This document shows, piece after piece, positions 22,696-35,130 of a DNA stretch of 64,000 bases (position 1 is the stretch's first letter; each line of letters starts with the position of its first letter). The DNA comes from Rhizomys pruinosus (lineage: Eukaryota; Chordata; Mammalia; Rodentia; Spalacidae), in NCBI GenBank assembly GCA_009823505.1, contig VZQC01009558.1:543442-607441 (forward strand), written 5' to 3'. Below the pieces are notes generated by a model. It was not told the origin of the DNA. It searched no databases and was given only the letters and a program-made list of their open reading frames with translations. A program made the position numbers and the translations under genes.

Positions 22696-23635
22696 AATCA
22701 TCTTAAATTTTCTAAGGAGTGCTTTCAGTCCTGTTGCATAGACAGAGGTTCTAGTGATTAAACGATTCTTCAGTTCTGTGAAGTTGGCAGGCAACGGGAC
22801 TTGGATTCAAACCTGCATCTGGCTTGAGTGCCCAGAGGCTGTTCTCTTCACACCAGGGCTCCTGGATCAGGAGCAGCTCCATGTGGTGATCAGACTGGGT
22901 GTCGTCCAAGGTCAGACAATGTCTCTTTCAACGCTGAGATTCTAAGTCACAGCCTCATCTTATCATCCGAAGGCAAGCTGCTGAAGCTCGTCTCCGAAAC
23001 ATGTCACTCATTTTGGGGAAGGATGGGTGATTCAGGTGTGACAGCGTCTAAGAGTTCAGTGACCATGGCAGCTAAGCTCCTCAGCTGTGCCATGGGGTCT
23101 GAGAGTGTTGGGGGGAGACAGTGTCTGAGCTGCTGGAGCACTGGCAGGGCTTTACAGAGTTGTTAGGAACTTTATGATGTGGCACGATTGTTTCGTGTAG
23201 CCTCATAAAACAAGTTGGAGGGCATTACATCACTCCCTCTGCCTTCCCCACAGAGACCAGACCTTCCTCGGTGCTTGGAATACTTCCTGATGGTCCACAG
23301 ACCAACCCACTTCTCTGACTATTACAATGTCTCTGTAATAGGTGTAACAGGAAAAAAAGAAGAGGAGGGAAGAACCTATCAGCTTTGGTTGTTTTCCTTT
23401 TCCTGCTTTGGAAAGACAAATATGACTCAGAGCAGAGTACCAAAACTCTCAGAAACAGGCCCCTTTAGCTTGGGCAATAAATGAATAAGCCAGTTACTAT
23501 GCATCTCTTGAGTGGCTGGCAAAATTTTGTCGTCATAGCAACTCTCCCACCGGCGAGCTCTGCTTAAACAAATTGTCAGTCAGTGTCCCAACCCCAAGCT
23601 GCCTGAGGAGGAGGAGCTGGGCCTGGTCCATTCCT
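22696..23635. other. SINE-free 5' flank of Hephl1
   Basis: About 940 bases without recognisable SINEs lie upstream of the TATA-like motif. No other gene was seen. Conserved regulatory sites are plausible here but cannot be named without alignment. Confidence 0.4.
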
Positions 23636-23643
23636 TATTTATA
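23636..23643 (+). promoter_or_regulatory. Hephl1: TATA-like box of the Hephl1 promoter
   Basis: The motif TATTTATA lies 75 bases upstream of the Hephl1 start codon, in a stretch free of SINEs. A TATA box normally acts about 25-30 bases upstream of the start site, which would place transcription start near 23665-23672 and leave a 5' UTR of about 45-50 bases. The flanking 150 bases are moderately GC-rich but are not a CpG island, which fits a tissue-restricted gene. The motif is seen directly; its use is inferred. Confidence 0.5.
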
Positions 23644-23717
23644 ACACGCTCCTTGTGAGGGGGAGGGATCAACAGGTTGGCTCCTTTGCAGGCTGCGTGC
23701 CCAAGTCACATCCACAA

Positions 23718-23887
23718 ATGTCTCAGAAGCAGCCTGCTAGCTGCATCCTTCTCCTTACATTCCTGGGTCTGCCTGGGCTGGTTGGTGCAGTTACCAGAAC
23801 GTACTACATCGGGATTGTGGAAGAATACTGGAACTATGTACCTCAAGGGAAGGACGTTATCACTGGGAAGAGTTTCTCAGAAGACAA
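23718..23887 (+). CDS. Hephl1: Hephl1 coding exon 1 (hephaestin-like 1 / zyklopen, N-terminus)
   Basis: First coding exon of a membrane-anchored multicopper ferroxidase that oxidises Fe(II) to Fe(III), in the ceruloplasmin/hephaestin family. It encodes 56 residues plus two bases of codon 57. The start MSQKQPA is followed by a hydrophobic core (about residues 9-23) ending in VGA, a typical signal peptide with likely cleavage near residue 24. The mature start contains TRTYYIGIVEEYWNYVPQGK (residues 26-45), the first beta-strands of cupredoxin domain 1. This matches HEPHL1 as I remember it better than hephaestin or ceruloplasmin, whose N-termini differ clearly. The chosen ATG is the one directly before the signal peptide; an in-frame upstream ATG at 23655 lies in the inferred 5' UTR, close to or upstream of the predicted start site. 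The exon ends before a strong donor GTGAGT at 23888, and the intron is phase 2. No frame damage is visible. Confidence 0.92.
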
Positions 23888-26639
23888 GTGAGTGAGGAGT
23901 CCTCGCAGACTCCCATGTTTGACCACTTTTTGACTCTGGAGGAGGGAGGTTGTATCCTTGGGTGGTTATGGGTGTGAACCGATGGACAGACACATAGCTG
24001 GGCTTCGCTTTTGCTGGAAGAGCCCTAGTCGGGGTGGGTCTATGACTAGCAAGGGGAGCTCCTAGCTCCAGACATTGCTGCACAGTTTGTTACCCTTGAC
24101 TTCGAAGAGAGAGCCACAGTCAGCTGTTTTGAATAGCTCCCCTTTCCCCCTGCCCAAAGCTTCTAGAGTGTTGTAGACTCTGCTAAAAGAAAAAAAGGGC
24201 AAACTTGTGAAAACGTGAGAACTTTCAAGAACTTTTTAAGTGTCACCCCCCACCTCCATTTCTTTAGCTTTATTTTTAGAATGAAGCATACTGAGCGTAC
24301 TGATGGTAGATCACGACGCTGCATGGTTCTCTGGTTTGAGATGCAACATTCAAAGTGTGGAGGTCACCATGGAAGTGGCTGGTCTTCTGAGAGTTTCCTT
24401 GAGTCTGCTTAGAAATGGCTCTCTCTGTGGCCAGCAGCTAGTCCCAGCTTTGATTCATTCATCCTGAAAGCCACGTTCTCTCAGAGCTCATGACAGTTGA
24501 GGGAGATGGTGTCGAAGTGTCTGAAGACTGATTTCTAGTTTCTGTGAGAATGGGGCTCCGGGTCTTGGGTGGGGCTCTACGGTCTCCGTTTGATGTCACC
24601 TTCTGGCTCCAGAAGCTGTAGTGCATGTTTTCAACATTGTGATTCTCAAAACATTATAGACCTGGCAACCACTGTTGGGTTATTCAATTCCTACTTCTTT
24701 CTAGATGGGCAGAGCCTATGACATTCAACATCCACATTCTGTTCCTTTAAGTGAGGCTATTTGCTCAAATTCAGACATGGCATGGGAATCTGTCAGTAAG
24801 ACTTTCAGAGCCAGGCCTCCTTGCCTGGACAGAAGACCCAAGAGCCAGTTAATGAAACAATGGTGACAATCATCTCTTGTTTTCTAAAAAACGGTGAGGC
24901 TCTGGCCAATCTGGAGGCCAGAGACTTTTCCTTGAGCTTTGTACTAGGAAGTTTAATGTCAGATTATTTCCAAAGACAGTGCTTGATACATTTCACTCAG
25001 CCTGTCTACAGGTGGCCTTTACTGTGATAAAGAGATTTGGAAGTATCCTGTCAGTAGTTAGCTCTGGAATCAGGATTCTACTCCCGGGTGAGGGGTCACT
25101 GGAAGATGGCCAGTGTGAGCACCATGCGGTGCCAGAAGGCTTGGAATATGAGCATGGAACCTCAGGATCAGTGCCCGACCTGAGGGTGACGTGGGCAGTA
25201 TAGCTTGGGCCTTCTTTCTGACCCAGGACTTAAATTATTCCCATTTTACCAACCAGGATAGAGGCTGTGAGGCTGAACTCTTCTAGAGTTTACTAGAAGT
25301 GGGCAAAGTGGCCTCATCAAACTCCTGGCTTGGGTTGTATCTTCTTTCTGTGGAACATACTTCTTAGAAAAGTAGACCCTTTGCTACCAAATTAAACCCA
25401 GCTTTGATGGAAGACAGACCTCAGCGGTAAGAACTTTCTCTAAAAGCCTTCATTCTTACCAAGGGTGCATTTAATCTCACTTGTCACTCTTCTCAGAGAA
25501 AAGTTGAAAATCATCACCAAAGGTTCATGGCCAAAGTGACATACTAGGTTTATTAAAAACAAAACAAAACACTAAGTTCTTTAAATACGTGGACTCAAGG
25601 GCTGCGTCCACATAGCCAGACACAGGGAGAAAAGGAGTCTCTCTGTGGATCCCTTCACCCAGAAGAAGGTGCTTTCAATAAAGGGCAGCAGCATTGGTGA
25701 GGATTCTTAGGGTAAAAAAAAAAAGACAATAGACAATATAGAAACTGTTCTCACAGAATCAGATCAGAGCGAGACAGCCTAACACATGTTCTGTTCTGTA
25801 TGAGTGGGCGTCTGGCTTTGGAACCAGCTGGTACATGAAGGCGCCACCCGAGGATGTCTAGGATCCCCAGGCATTTCTTTTGGAGGAGGGCTATCTTTGT
25901 AGGGTTATGGCTGGCTTTTGAACGGGGAGCATAAGTGAGCCCCAGTGCTTGCTGAAGCCTGGGGTGGCTGTGGCAGGCGGCTCAGGGCAAGCCCCCAGAT
26001 GTGTGGTTGCAGTTGACTGCTGACTTTGCTGGTAGTCTGCACCATATATCCCAGCTGCATGTGAAGACACCGTGGTGGATGTAGATGGGCCCAGCATCTG
26101 TGCTCCAGATGGACTCTTGCACTGTGAGGACAGACGGGAAGGCCTTGTGTATTGAATAACCCAATCTCCTCAGAGAGCCTTTTCAGTGCCAGTATCCCAT
26201 GGGGACAGAGCCAAATGCCAGGCACTTGGAGGTTCTAAAGCAAAAGCAAGCTGCTTTATAAGGATGGTATGCCCAGCGTACAGAGGACCCAGAGAGCCAC
26301 TGTGTCCAGTGCTCCACCAGAGTATTAAGATCTTGAAGTAGGATTATCAACCCTCACCTTGCTGAGGGATCTTGAGCATGTCATATTTTCTCTGTGAGTA
26401 TCAATTTTCTTAATGTATCTAATAAGGGAACTTGAGTATCTGATGTGATTTTGGGAACTGAATAGGAAAGAAAATCCTACCCGATTTTCCAGTTCTAGAA
26501 AGATTTTCACAGTGGTGAATGAAAATAGAGAAATGGTTTACAAATGTCCCATCCTGAAATTGAAGCAGAGAAGACCTAGGAAAGAGTGTGCACCTATGTG
26601 ACAATTGTTGGAGTGTTCCGTATTTTACTTTGTCATTTT

Positions 26640-26779
26640 CTCATCTTGTGAAATATTTTTATCGATTCTATGAGAATTTCATACAAAGCATCGTATTTTT
26701 GTATGTACCCACACTCAGACCCCTTGCCTCTCTCCCCCTTTACTACCCCGTCCCTAGCTTCATGTTTTCTATTTTATTT
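26640..26779 (-). repeat. Probable L1 3' UTR fragment, reverse
   Basis: ATGAGAATTTCATACAAAGC followed by CTCTCCCCCTTTACTACC resembles an inverted rodent L1 3' UTR. SINE-free unassigned intron sequence lies to its left (23888-26640). Confidence 0.4.
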
Positions 26780-27018
26780 TTTTATTTAAAAATTTTTTTA
26801 AATTTTATTTTATTTTTGTATGGGTATGAATGTACTGTCTGCCTATAGGTCTGTGCACCCGTGGCGTGCAATGCCGCAGAGGTCAGAAGAGGGTGTTGGA
26901 TTCCCCTGGAACTGGAGCTAAAGACGGTTTTCAGCCGCCGTGTGGGTGCTGGGGATTGAACCCAGGTCCTCTACAAGAGCAGTCAGCACTCTTAACCACT
27001 AGGCCATCTCTCCAGCTC
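26780..27018 (-). repeat. B2 SINE, reverse
   Basis: T/A-rich tail, GGTATGAATGTACTGTCTGC, GATTGAACCCAGGTCCTC and AGGCCATCTCTCCAGC. Confidence 0.93.
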
Positions 27019-27040
27019 CCTGTTATTATTATATATATAT

Positions 27041-27187
27041 ATTTTTTTTTTCGAGACAGGGTCTCCCTGTAGCCTCAGCTGACCTGGAACTCACTTTGTA
27101 GACCAGGCTGGCCTTGAACTCACAAAGATCTGCCTGCCTCTGCCTCCCAAGTGCTAGGATTAAAGACGTGCACCACCACGCCCAGCT
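27041..27187 (-). repeat. B1 SINE, reverse
   Basis: TTCGAGACAGGGTCTCCCTG through GTGCACCACCACGCCCAGC. Confidence 0.93.
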
Positions 27188-28374
27188 ATTACTATTTTTA
27201 AAAGGCCATTTTAATTTTTGTTCCCTGAATGCTCTTGGGTGTGGGTTTTCCCTGTAATTTCAAGAACTATCTCTAACTCCCTGTTTCACATTTGTAACGC
27301 TTCCTGGTCTATTTCCTTCCTAACACAACTGGTGTCTCCACACTCGAATGAGATGCATTGCTCTACGATTGTCTGCAGTGCATCCTCACCTTTAACGCTG
27401 GAGTAAGAGCAGACTCAGAGCGGAGGCCTGGAACCACTCGATAACCCTTTCTCCACACAGAGCCTTCTCAGTGGCAATACTGCAAGTGTGGCTGGACAAA
27501 TAGCCAGGCATTTTGGACTTTCTAATTCAAAACCAAGTCGCTTTCCTAGTGTAGTTGTTCTGGTGGCTGTCCCCTGAAGAAGAGGGATGGGAAAGGAGAG
27601 GAAATTGGCAAACAGGAGAAAGAGGGTTAAACTGCTAGGAATGCAGAGACATTCAGAAAGCAAAACTCAGCTTGATCAGTGTTCAAAAATAGAACTGAGA
27701 GTGTAATCACTAATGTTTTCTAGATAGTGTAGGGTTTCAGAGGAGTGTTCTACTTAGAAGTGTTTGCTCTACATACCCTCCTCCCTCCTCTCTGAGTGAA
27801 ATGGGGACACTGGGCTCCTTTGATTTTCCCAGGGATGGAGTCAGCATTTCAATCCATTCATGCCAGGCCTGCTGGAGCTCATAAAGTACTTAATTAAGGT
27901 GTGACTGTGCTTCGGTGGTAAAGCCTGGTCTTTATGGATCTGAGTGGGTCACCTTAGTTAAAGCCAGTTTTCACCACAGACCTCATTAGGCAAGCGCCAT
28001 CCACAGAGCTTCTTCCTGGTGGAATTCAGGGATTTCCGTGGATTACCTCATGGCTGAAATGCCTCTGAGCATGAGTATGGCTGACTCCGACAAAGTCCCA
28101 ACTTTGAAGGGGCTACTTCAGAGAGTTTGCTTAACCATCACCACGTAGCCCAGCTGGTGGACAGGGCTGTGAGTACTATCCGAGAGGACGCCCTGTGATG
28201 GGTCTGTGGGACACACGTATCCATTTCTCTGAAAGAAAACCAATCCAGGGCAGCAGGGGGTACAGAGAGACACTCTGAAATAAAAGGGAAGGATTCAATC
28301 TCAATGGTTTGACCTCAGACAAATAGTGACTTTCAAATCTCAACTCCTAGCTCATCAGCATATAAAACTGTGAA
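27188..28374. other. Unassigned intron sequence
   Basis: No exon, RNA or repeat family was recognised. Confidence 0.4.
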
Positions 28375-28705
28375 TTTGGACTGGAGAATTGGTTCAGTGG
28401 GTTAAGCACTTGCTATGCAGGTGTGAAGACCCAAGTTCAGATTCCTAGAATTCATGTACAGTCAGATACGGTAGCATCCACCTGGACTCTCAGGATTGTG
28501 ATTTGAGATGGAAAGCACAGAGAGAAGAGCTCAAAGCTAGCTAGCCTGGAGTGCACAGGGGCAAATAACAGACCCTGCCTCAAAGTAGAAGGTGAGGACA
28601 GACACCTGAGGTTGTCCTCTGACCTCCACACACATGCTGTATGCATGAACTTGTCTGTACTCACACACATAAACATATACACACATACAAATGCATACAC
28701 ACAAG
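28375..28705 (+). repeat. B4-class composite SINE
   Basis: A tRNA-like head (GGACTGGAGAATTGGTTCAG), a B1-like middle (AGCTAGCCTGGAGTGCAC, AGACCCTGCCTCAAAG) and a CCTCTGACCTCCACACACA tail give the B4 order. Confidence 0.8.
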
Positions 28706-29062
28706 ATTATTTTAAATTCACGAAGGGCTTGGAGCAGTTGTTATACCTTATATCAATAACTGACTGGTTTTAGCTCCCAGAAGAGGAGGCTAAGCAAATT
28801 AGGATTTTGTATTTGCTTGAAAAGAAGTCCAGATGTGGGCAGCCCAAAGTTGTTGGACAGATGGTGGATGGGGCCATGGTGGCTGTCATCTGTATTTTGG
28901 CCCCAGCATACATAGCACAGAGCCTCCTTCCTTGTGATCACAAGATGGATTTGGGCCGCCAGCCTGCATGTCTGTGTTTTGAGAGGGAGCACAGTTTCTG
29001 CTGCAGCAGCCTCTAAGGGGCTTCCAGAGACCTCACCAAAGCATTTGAAACTGTAGCTTAGT

Positions 29063-29300
29063 GGGGCTGGAGAGATGGCCTAGTGGTTAAGACTGCCGAC
29101 TGCTCTTGCAGAGGACCCAGGTTCGATCCCCAGCACCACATGGCTGCTGAGAACTGTTGAAACTCCAATTCCGGGAGAACTCCAGTTCCAGGAGAATCCA
29201 ACAACCTCTTCTGACCTCTGAGGCATTGCACAACACAGGTGCACAAACCTGCATCCAGACAGTACATTCATACACATAAAGAAATAAAAAAAAAAAAAGA
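29063..29300 (+). repeat. B2 SINE
   Basis: GGGGCTGGAGAGATGGCCTAG, GGTTCGATCCCCAGCACC, and a tail of A after CATACACATAAAG. Confidence 0.94.
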
Positions 29301-29304
29301 AACT

Positions 29305-29375
29305 GTAGCTCAGTGATAGACTACTTGCCTGGTGTTAAGGAGGCCCTGAGTTCAGTATCCAGCAATTAAAAGAAA
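29305..29375 (+). repeat. ID-type SINE head
   Basis: GTAGCTCAGTGATAGACTAC, then GGCCCTGAGTTCAG: a tRNA-Ala-like ID sequence followed by A. Confidence 0.65.
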
Positions 29376-29380
29376 AAACA

Positions 29381-29625
29381 GGGCTCGAGAGATGGCCTAG
29401 CAGTTGGGAGCGCCGACTGCTCTTGCAGAGGACCCGGGTTCGATCCCCAGCACCCACATGGCGGCCGAGAACCGTCTGAAACTCCAATTCCAGGAGAACT
29501 CCAGTTCCGGGGGAGTCCGACGCCCTCTTCTGACCTCTGCGGCATTGCACGACACGGGTGCACAGACTTGCACGCAGACAGTACATTCACGCATACAGAA
29601 ATAAATAAAATTAATAATAAAAAAA
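29381..29625 (+). repeat. B2 SINE
   Basis: GGGCTCGAGAGATGGCCTAG and GGTTCGATCCCCAGCACC, with a long A-rich tail reaching about 29690. Confidence 0.94.
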
Positions 29626-29710
29626 AAACCTTAAAAAAAAAAAAAGAAAAGAAAAAACAGACCAGAAAAGAAAAAAAAAAAAAAAGAAACCCTACCCAGT
29701 CAATTCTTTT

Positions 29711-29863
29711 TTTTTTTTTTTTTTTGGTCTTTTCGAGACAGGGTCTCCCTGTAGCCCCAGCTGTCCTGGAACTCACTCTGTAGAGCAGGCTGGCCTTGAA
29801 CTCACAAAGATCCACCTGCCTCTGCCTCCCAAGTGCTAGGATTAAAGGCGTGCGCCGCCATGC
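29711..29863 (-). repeat. B1 SINE, reverse, with target-site duplication
   Basis: CCAGTCAATTCTTTT at 29696-29710 and 29864-29878 flank an inverted B1. Confidence 0.93.
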
Positions 29864-29879
29864 CCAGTCAATTCTTTTA

Positions 29880-31834
29880 CACTCATTGGATACTCACATT
29901 TACAAAGGAGACTCAAAAATACATTTAGCATGTGCTTGTCTATCTGAAAAAGGTGGTATTCAATTCTGCTGCTTAGAAAGAAGGGAAAGGTGAACACTGT
30001 GGGGAGCGGCAGCCTCCCCTCTGTTCCCACTTCCCTCCAGTCAGGGGGAAGTGCCTGCCCTCCAGGCAGCTTCTCAGCCCCTGAGATCTGCAGAGCACAC
30101 AGACTGCTTAACAGCCTCATGCTAGCACCATCACTGCACTCGAGACACTGCCTGGAAGCTTTGCATGGCATATGACATACAGAGGGGGGCTGTCCTCTCT
30201 CCCTGGTCAAAGGGACAGGGAAGCACAGGGAGGCGTCACCACCTTTGCTTCAGTTTTCTCTTTAGTCACATGGCACATGGGAGTAGTGACCTTTCTCTCA
30301 GGGGTATGTTAGTTTCCCATGGCCGTGACCAACTCGGTGGACTGGGGCACTAGCAATTTACTCTTTCCCATTCCGGAGACCACAAGTCTGAACGAAGGTG
30401 TTGGCTACACTCGCAGGAGGATGTAGCCGTTCCTTGTCTCCTGCAGCTTCTGGTGCCTTCCAGTGTTCCTTGGCTCTTGGCTGCCTCTGTCCAACCTCTG
30501 CCTCCGTTTTCTCATGAATGGTCTGTCTCTCATTTCAAGGGGTTCTGGAGGCTAGGAGCCCTGAGAGAGCGACCCACTAACTACTTGCCCTCTTCTCTAA
30601 GAAAGTGTCCTGAGAAATGATTAAAACACCACCAAGCGAGCACTGCCACGCGCTGCCGCTGCGTGCAGGGCTCTGCACCACTAGCAGCGTTGTGGTTCTG
30701 GTGTGGTCCCTGGCTACAGCCGAGGTGCCTGGAGTTCAGCATGCAAGTGGGAAAGGTGGGATTCAGACTGTCTCCTTTCTCCTTCCCTGTGTGGATGTGC
30801 CTTTTACACAAGCTGTGCATGTTCGAGGGGCTTCTGGGAAAATCAAGATGTACAAGGAAGGACCCAAGCTTCCGGTGGCACTTTGGGACTCAGGAAGAGA
30901 CACTCAGGAAGAATTTAAAAAATCTAATTAAGGAGGGCGTGTCTTCTGAATTCTGACATGTAATTGGTCGCCGATCTTTCTGCCCAGTGACACTTGTCCC
31001 AATGTGGTTCTATTTTCAATTTTGTTGCGCTTGCTCAAACACAGACTGTGTATTCTTCCCACGACTGTAAGAGCCTCCACTCCACTGTGCCCACCCTTCT
31101 CGCAGCTTTCGGCAGCTCATCTTCACCCCATGCTCTAGCCACCCAATACTCGGGCTCCACACAGCACAATGGCCATCCATTATAGAAACCTCTGCATTGC
31201 TATTTATTGTCCAGTGTATAGACTCCCCAGCAAAATGTAAATCTTTTGAGGACAGAGACTGGGACCCAATACCCTGACCCCATTTCTAGCTCATGCCCCA
31301 TATTTAACAGAAGCTCAACAGTTGCTCCATGGTGAATGATGAGAAAATAATCCCCAAATATTCAGGGATGCCTCGGGAGGCCACGAACTCCTCAGACGTG
31401 GCCAGGAAGTCCACCTTAGCACTGTTGGGATGGCCCCAGACCATGGCCAACCTCACCTGCTTGGGGAGGGTATTGCAATGTCAGAGTTGAAGGCCCCACT
31501 CTGGCTTTAAGACAGCTGCTGATGGGAAAGTTCGTTCTGCATTACAGTGGACTCCCTCACAGCAGGACCTCCTCTCTGAATCAGAGGCTGCTTCTGGTTG
31601 GTTTCTTTCAGGAAGCCTCTGCTGGTTTCTTGGGCAAGGCTTGCACCTTGTAAGACCCACAGGAGTAAGTGTTGGTCCTACAATTTTCAATGCATGATGT
31701 GTATTCACAGGAACTTTGCTATATAGATGCTCAAAGAACTTTTCTTTTTCTTTTCCATTTTGAATGTGTCTTAACACTTTCTGATTGATTTGCTATTTGT
31801 TTGTTCTGTTTTTTTTTTGTTTTTTGTTTTTTTT
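29880..31834. other. Intron sequence, mostly unassigned
   Basis: At about 30300-30610 the sequence (GTATGTTAGTTTCCCATGGC, then GGTTCTGGAGGCTAGGAGCC) resembles an ancient mammalian dispersed repeat, family not assigned. The rest shows no exon or known element. Confidence 0.4.
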
Positions 31835-31978
31835 TATGAGAAAGGGTCTCTTTGTAGCTCTATGTGGACTGGAGCTGCTATATACAGAAGAGGGACCTCA
31901 GTCACACAGAGATCTTCCTGCTTCCACCTCCTGAAATCTGGGATTAAAGGCATGTACCACCATGCCCAGCTATTTTTC
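31835..31978 (-). repeat. B1 SINE, reverse, diverged
   Basis: GAAAGGGTCTCTTTGTAGC and GGGATTAAAGGCATGTACC, with a degraded middle. Confidence 0.8.
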
Positions 31979-32170
31979 TTTTATGTGTATGAGTGTACTA
32001 AAGTAAGTGTATCGTGTTCATGCAATGCCTGCAGAGATCAGAAGCAGGCATGGGGTCCCTTAGAACTGGAGTTACGGACAGTTGTTAGCTGCCTGTGGGT
32101 GCTGGGAACTGAACCTAGTCCTCTGCAAGAGCAACCCATGCTTTTAATCACTGTGCCATCGCTCCAGCCC
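31979..32170 (-). repeat. B2 SINE, reverse
   Basis: TTTTATGTGTATGAGTGTAC, GTGCTGGGAACTGAACCTAG and GCCATCGCTCCAGCCCC. Confidence 0.88.
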
Positions 32171-33385
32171 CTGAACATGTCTTTAAAAAAATCTTGTTTG
32201 TATTTGTTATTGTTTTTTGAGACTGTGCCATTAGTTTTCTCCTTTTAACACCTTTCAGATAGTGGCTATGGTGTTTGTTCTGTGGTAAGGGTGATAGAAA
32301 CATGGTTTCTCGCCTTGACTGCACCCCAGAATCATGTTTCCTCTGTAGGCCAGGTGTCGAGGGACAAACAGCTTCCTCGGTTCAAGGGCATCCCATCACA
32401 GAGGTTTATACCTTACCCCTCTCAAGTTTCTACAGAGAATCATGGGCTCCAGGGGTAGCCTCTGCCCTGGGTGCATCTTGGAATGACTACAAACTGGCGA
32501 AACCAAGAAATACTTCCCACCCCTTCCCAGCACGGCCCAAATACTGGGAGCCTCTGAACTCCACTTGTGGGACCTTTGCTGGAAGAGTCGGACAGGCAAG
32601 CTCGAGAAAGTTCTACCACAAGAATCGTGGGGCAAAGTTGGCCAAAATACAGATGCCAGAGCTTTGCTAAAAAGTCTGATTCAGCTACCCTGAAACCGGA
32701 CAAATGTCCCTAGTGATTCCAGCGCACATGGCTCCTGGGCCACACTGGGGAACAATTGCTGGAGATCCCCCAACCCTTTCCTGAGGTGACTGTTGGAGTC
32801 TAGGTGACAGAACTGGCACATGCCCAGGAATCTGCAAAACAAGTCACTGTGCCACTCAGTGATGAACTGTGTGTCTCGGTGGTGGGTGCTGTGGGAAGCC
32901 AGCCACACTTCCTCCCTCTGGTGCTTTGACCCGCCTCTTTGATGGTTTGGCCAGGTCAACCAAGGCAACACCTGGGTTCCTGAGGGTGATGGAGGAGGCT
33001 CCAGCAGGGGACGAGACCTTCTAGAAGCCGCGGTATGCACAGCAGGGCGTGAGTACGCCTCCACAAGGCCCCTCCACGTGCGCATGTGCAGATGTGCTCT
33101 CCTGTTGGTGCTCGGAGACAGGGTGGAGAGGCGCGTGGCTGAAGGACCAGGTCTAGGAACGTCCTGGCCTTGACCCATCAGCTGAGCCCAGAGGCACAGC
33201 AGCCTGGCTGTCGCTGCCTTGCTGAGTGACCCAGTGTCAGCAGCGAGCAGGCATCTCTGCCCACGCTGGTGCTACTGAGATGGATTAGAGGTGACTCAGC
33301 CCTTCCCCCTCCTTTGAAGAGCCTGTTCAGTTAGGAGTTGTACTCATCTCCTAATTAACAGAAGCTAAAACCTACAAAACAGAAC
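32171..33385. other. Unassigned intron sequence
   Basis: Open frames on both strands at 32.3-33.2 kb have no recognisable domains and no splice support. Confidence 0.4.
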
Positions 33386-33418
33386 AACAAAACAAAACAA
33401 AACAAAACAAAACAAAAC
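33386..33418. repeat. (AAAAC)n microsatellite
   Basis: A run of AACAA units, likely from a SINE tail. Confidence 0.9.
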
Positions 33419-33544
33419 ACCTCTGTAAATACATTAGGGAATTTTTCTTACACAAAACAAATCTAAAGGTTGGCCGTCCTCGGGGTCCAAAGCTCCTTTT
33501 CAGTTTTCCATTTAATCGATCCTAGGGTGTGGCTGAACAGCCTG

Positions 33545-33782
33545 GATCTGTTTTTTATTTTATTTTATTTTATTTTATTTATTATTTTATTTTTTTTATG
33601 TGTATAAGTGTATTGCCTCCCTCAGGTAGGTGCATCCACATTGTGGATGTCAGAAAGGCTATTGGATCCCCTGGATCTGGAGTTACGGACAGTTAGCCAG
33701 CATGTGGGTTCTGGGAATTGAACCTGGGGCCTCTGCAAGAGCAGCCAGTGATCTTAACCACTGAACCACCTCTCTAGCCCCT
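33545..33782 (-). repeat. B2 SINE, reverse
   Basis: A (TTTTA)n tail at 33553-33596, then TGTGTATAAGTGTATTGCC and CACCTCTCTAGCCCC. Confidence 0.88.
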
Positions 33783-34984
33783 GGATCTGGCTTTCTAAGA
33801 AAATTTGATTTTAAATATGAAAGTGCAAGAGAAAGCACTCCCACAGTATAAAAGAGGCTGCATAAACAACCCATTCCCAGCTTCCTTGCAGCTTCTGCCC
33901 CTCACCCAGAAGCAATGTTCAGGGCTTCTCTGCCCCAGCTGGCATGTCTTCTTTGCATACACTCACATGTACATCGTTCAGAAGCACACACATGACTCAC
34001 ATTCTACCTGCTAGTCTGCAATGTGCTGTTTTCCTTGGTATTCTGGTAATCGTGTGGGATGGCTTTGTCACCCTGCATTTACCCAGACACCAGCTGAGGG
34101 ACACGTCTATCTTCTAGACTTTCACTACAGCAACCATTCTCTGACCCTTCCAACTAGATTCCTGTCTTGTTGGTCCTGTTGTGCATATTAGAAGCTGGCC
34201 CCGGGCTGTTGCTTCTGAAGGTTTGGGCCAGTGGATCCAGGGCTATGTGCCCTTTTCTGAGCAGGCTCTACCTCCTCCATGAGGGTCCTGAACCCATGCC
34301 TTTCCCCTTCATCTTGATAGCTTCCCTGACAGGCTTAGCTTCGAGGGCTGGCAGAGCTGACTTATTCTGGTGCTCTGGGCAGAATAGCAATGTGGTCCCT
34401 GGGAGGTGAGCAGCACCAGGCTTAGCCAACTGACACTTGTGAAGGCACAGGGTCGGCTCTCACTGGAAGGAGAGGCTGAGTGCTGGGGAGAACAGCGTGG
34501 TGGTCGGAGTGCTCTGCCTCCCTTTGCTTTTGGCTGCACCCCAAAGAAGCTCACCCTTCGGTCTACTGGGCCAGTCCTCCCAGGGGAGGTTTTAGTGGCC
34601 ACCTGGTGGCACGAGAGCCCAATCTTTGAGGTTTCCCCACCTGCCTCACTAACTCCATCTCATGATTAATCAAGCCATACAATCCTCACCCTGAAGTAGT
34701 TCTGGAAGTTTGAATTCTCTCTTCCTTCGAAGTCATTTCTGGTGAATTTTATCCCCTTGGGTGGAGATGCTCTGGTTTCCCAGGGGTGTTTTGGGCTGTT
34801 TGGAGGTGAGGCAGCTGGTCTGCCCTCCATCTGACTCTGGTGAAGATTACTGAAGGTCCTCCCACCTTGAGGCTGAAGCCGGAACAGGCCCAGCATTGCT
34901 GAATCTGACCTAAACACGTGATGATATTAGGAGGTCTGGGACGGACTGTGCCTCAGTGGTTTAGAGAGTGGATAATAATTACTT
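33783..34984. other. Unassigned intron sequence
   Basis: No exon or repeat family was recognised. Confidence 0.4.
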
Positions 34985-35130
34985 TTACATTTATTTACTT
35001 AGTTGTGTGTGGGGGTGTGTGTTCACATGCATGTGTGACAACGCCGTGTGAATGTGGAGGTCAAGGAACTTGTGGGAGTCACTTTTCTCTTTCCACCATC
35101 AGGTTTGGTGGAAAGAGCCTTCACCTGCTG
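34985..35130 (-). repeat. B3 SINE fragment, reverse
   Basis: TGTGTGTTCACATGCATGTG, GGAGGTCAAGGAACTTGTGG and TTTCCACCATCAGG are the inverted 3' part of a B3. Confidence 0.65.
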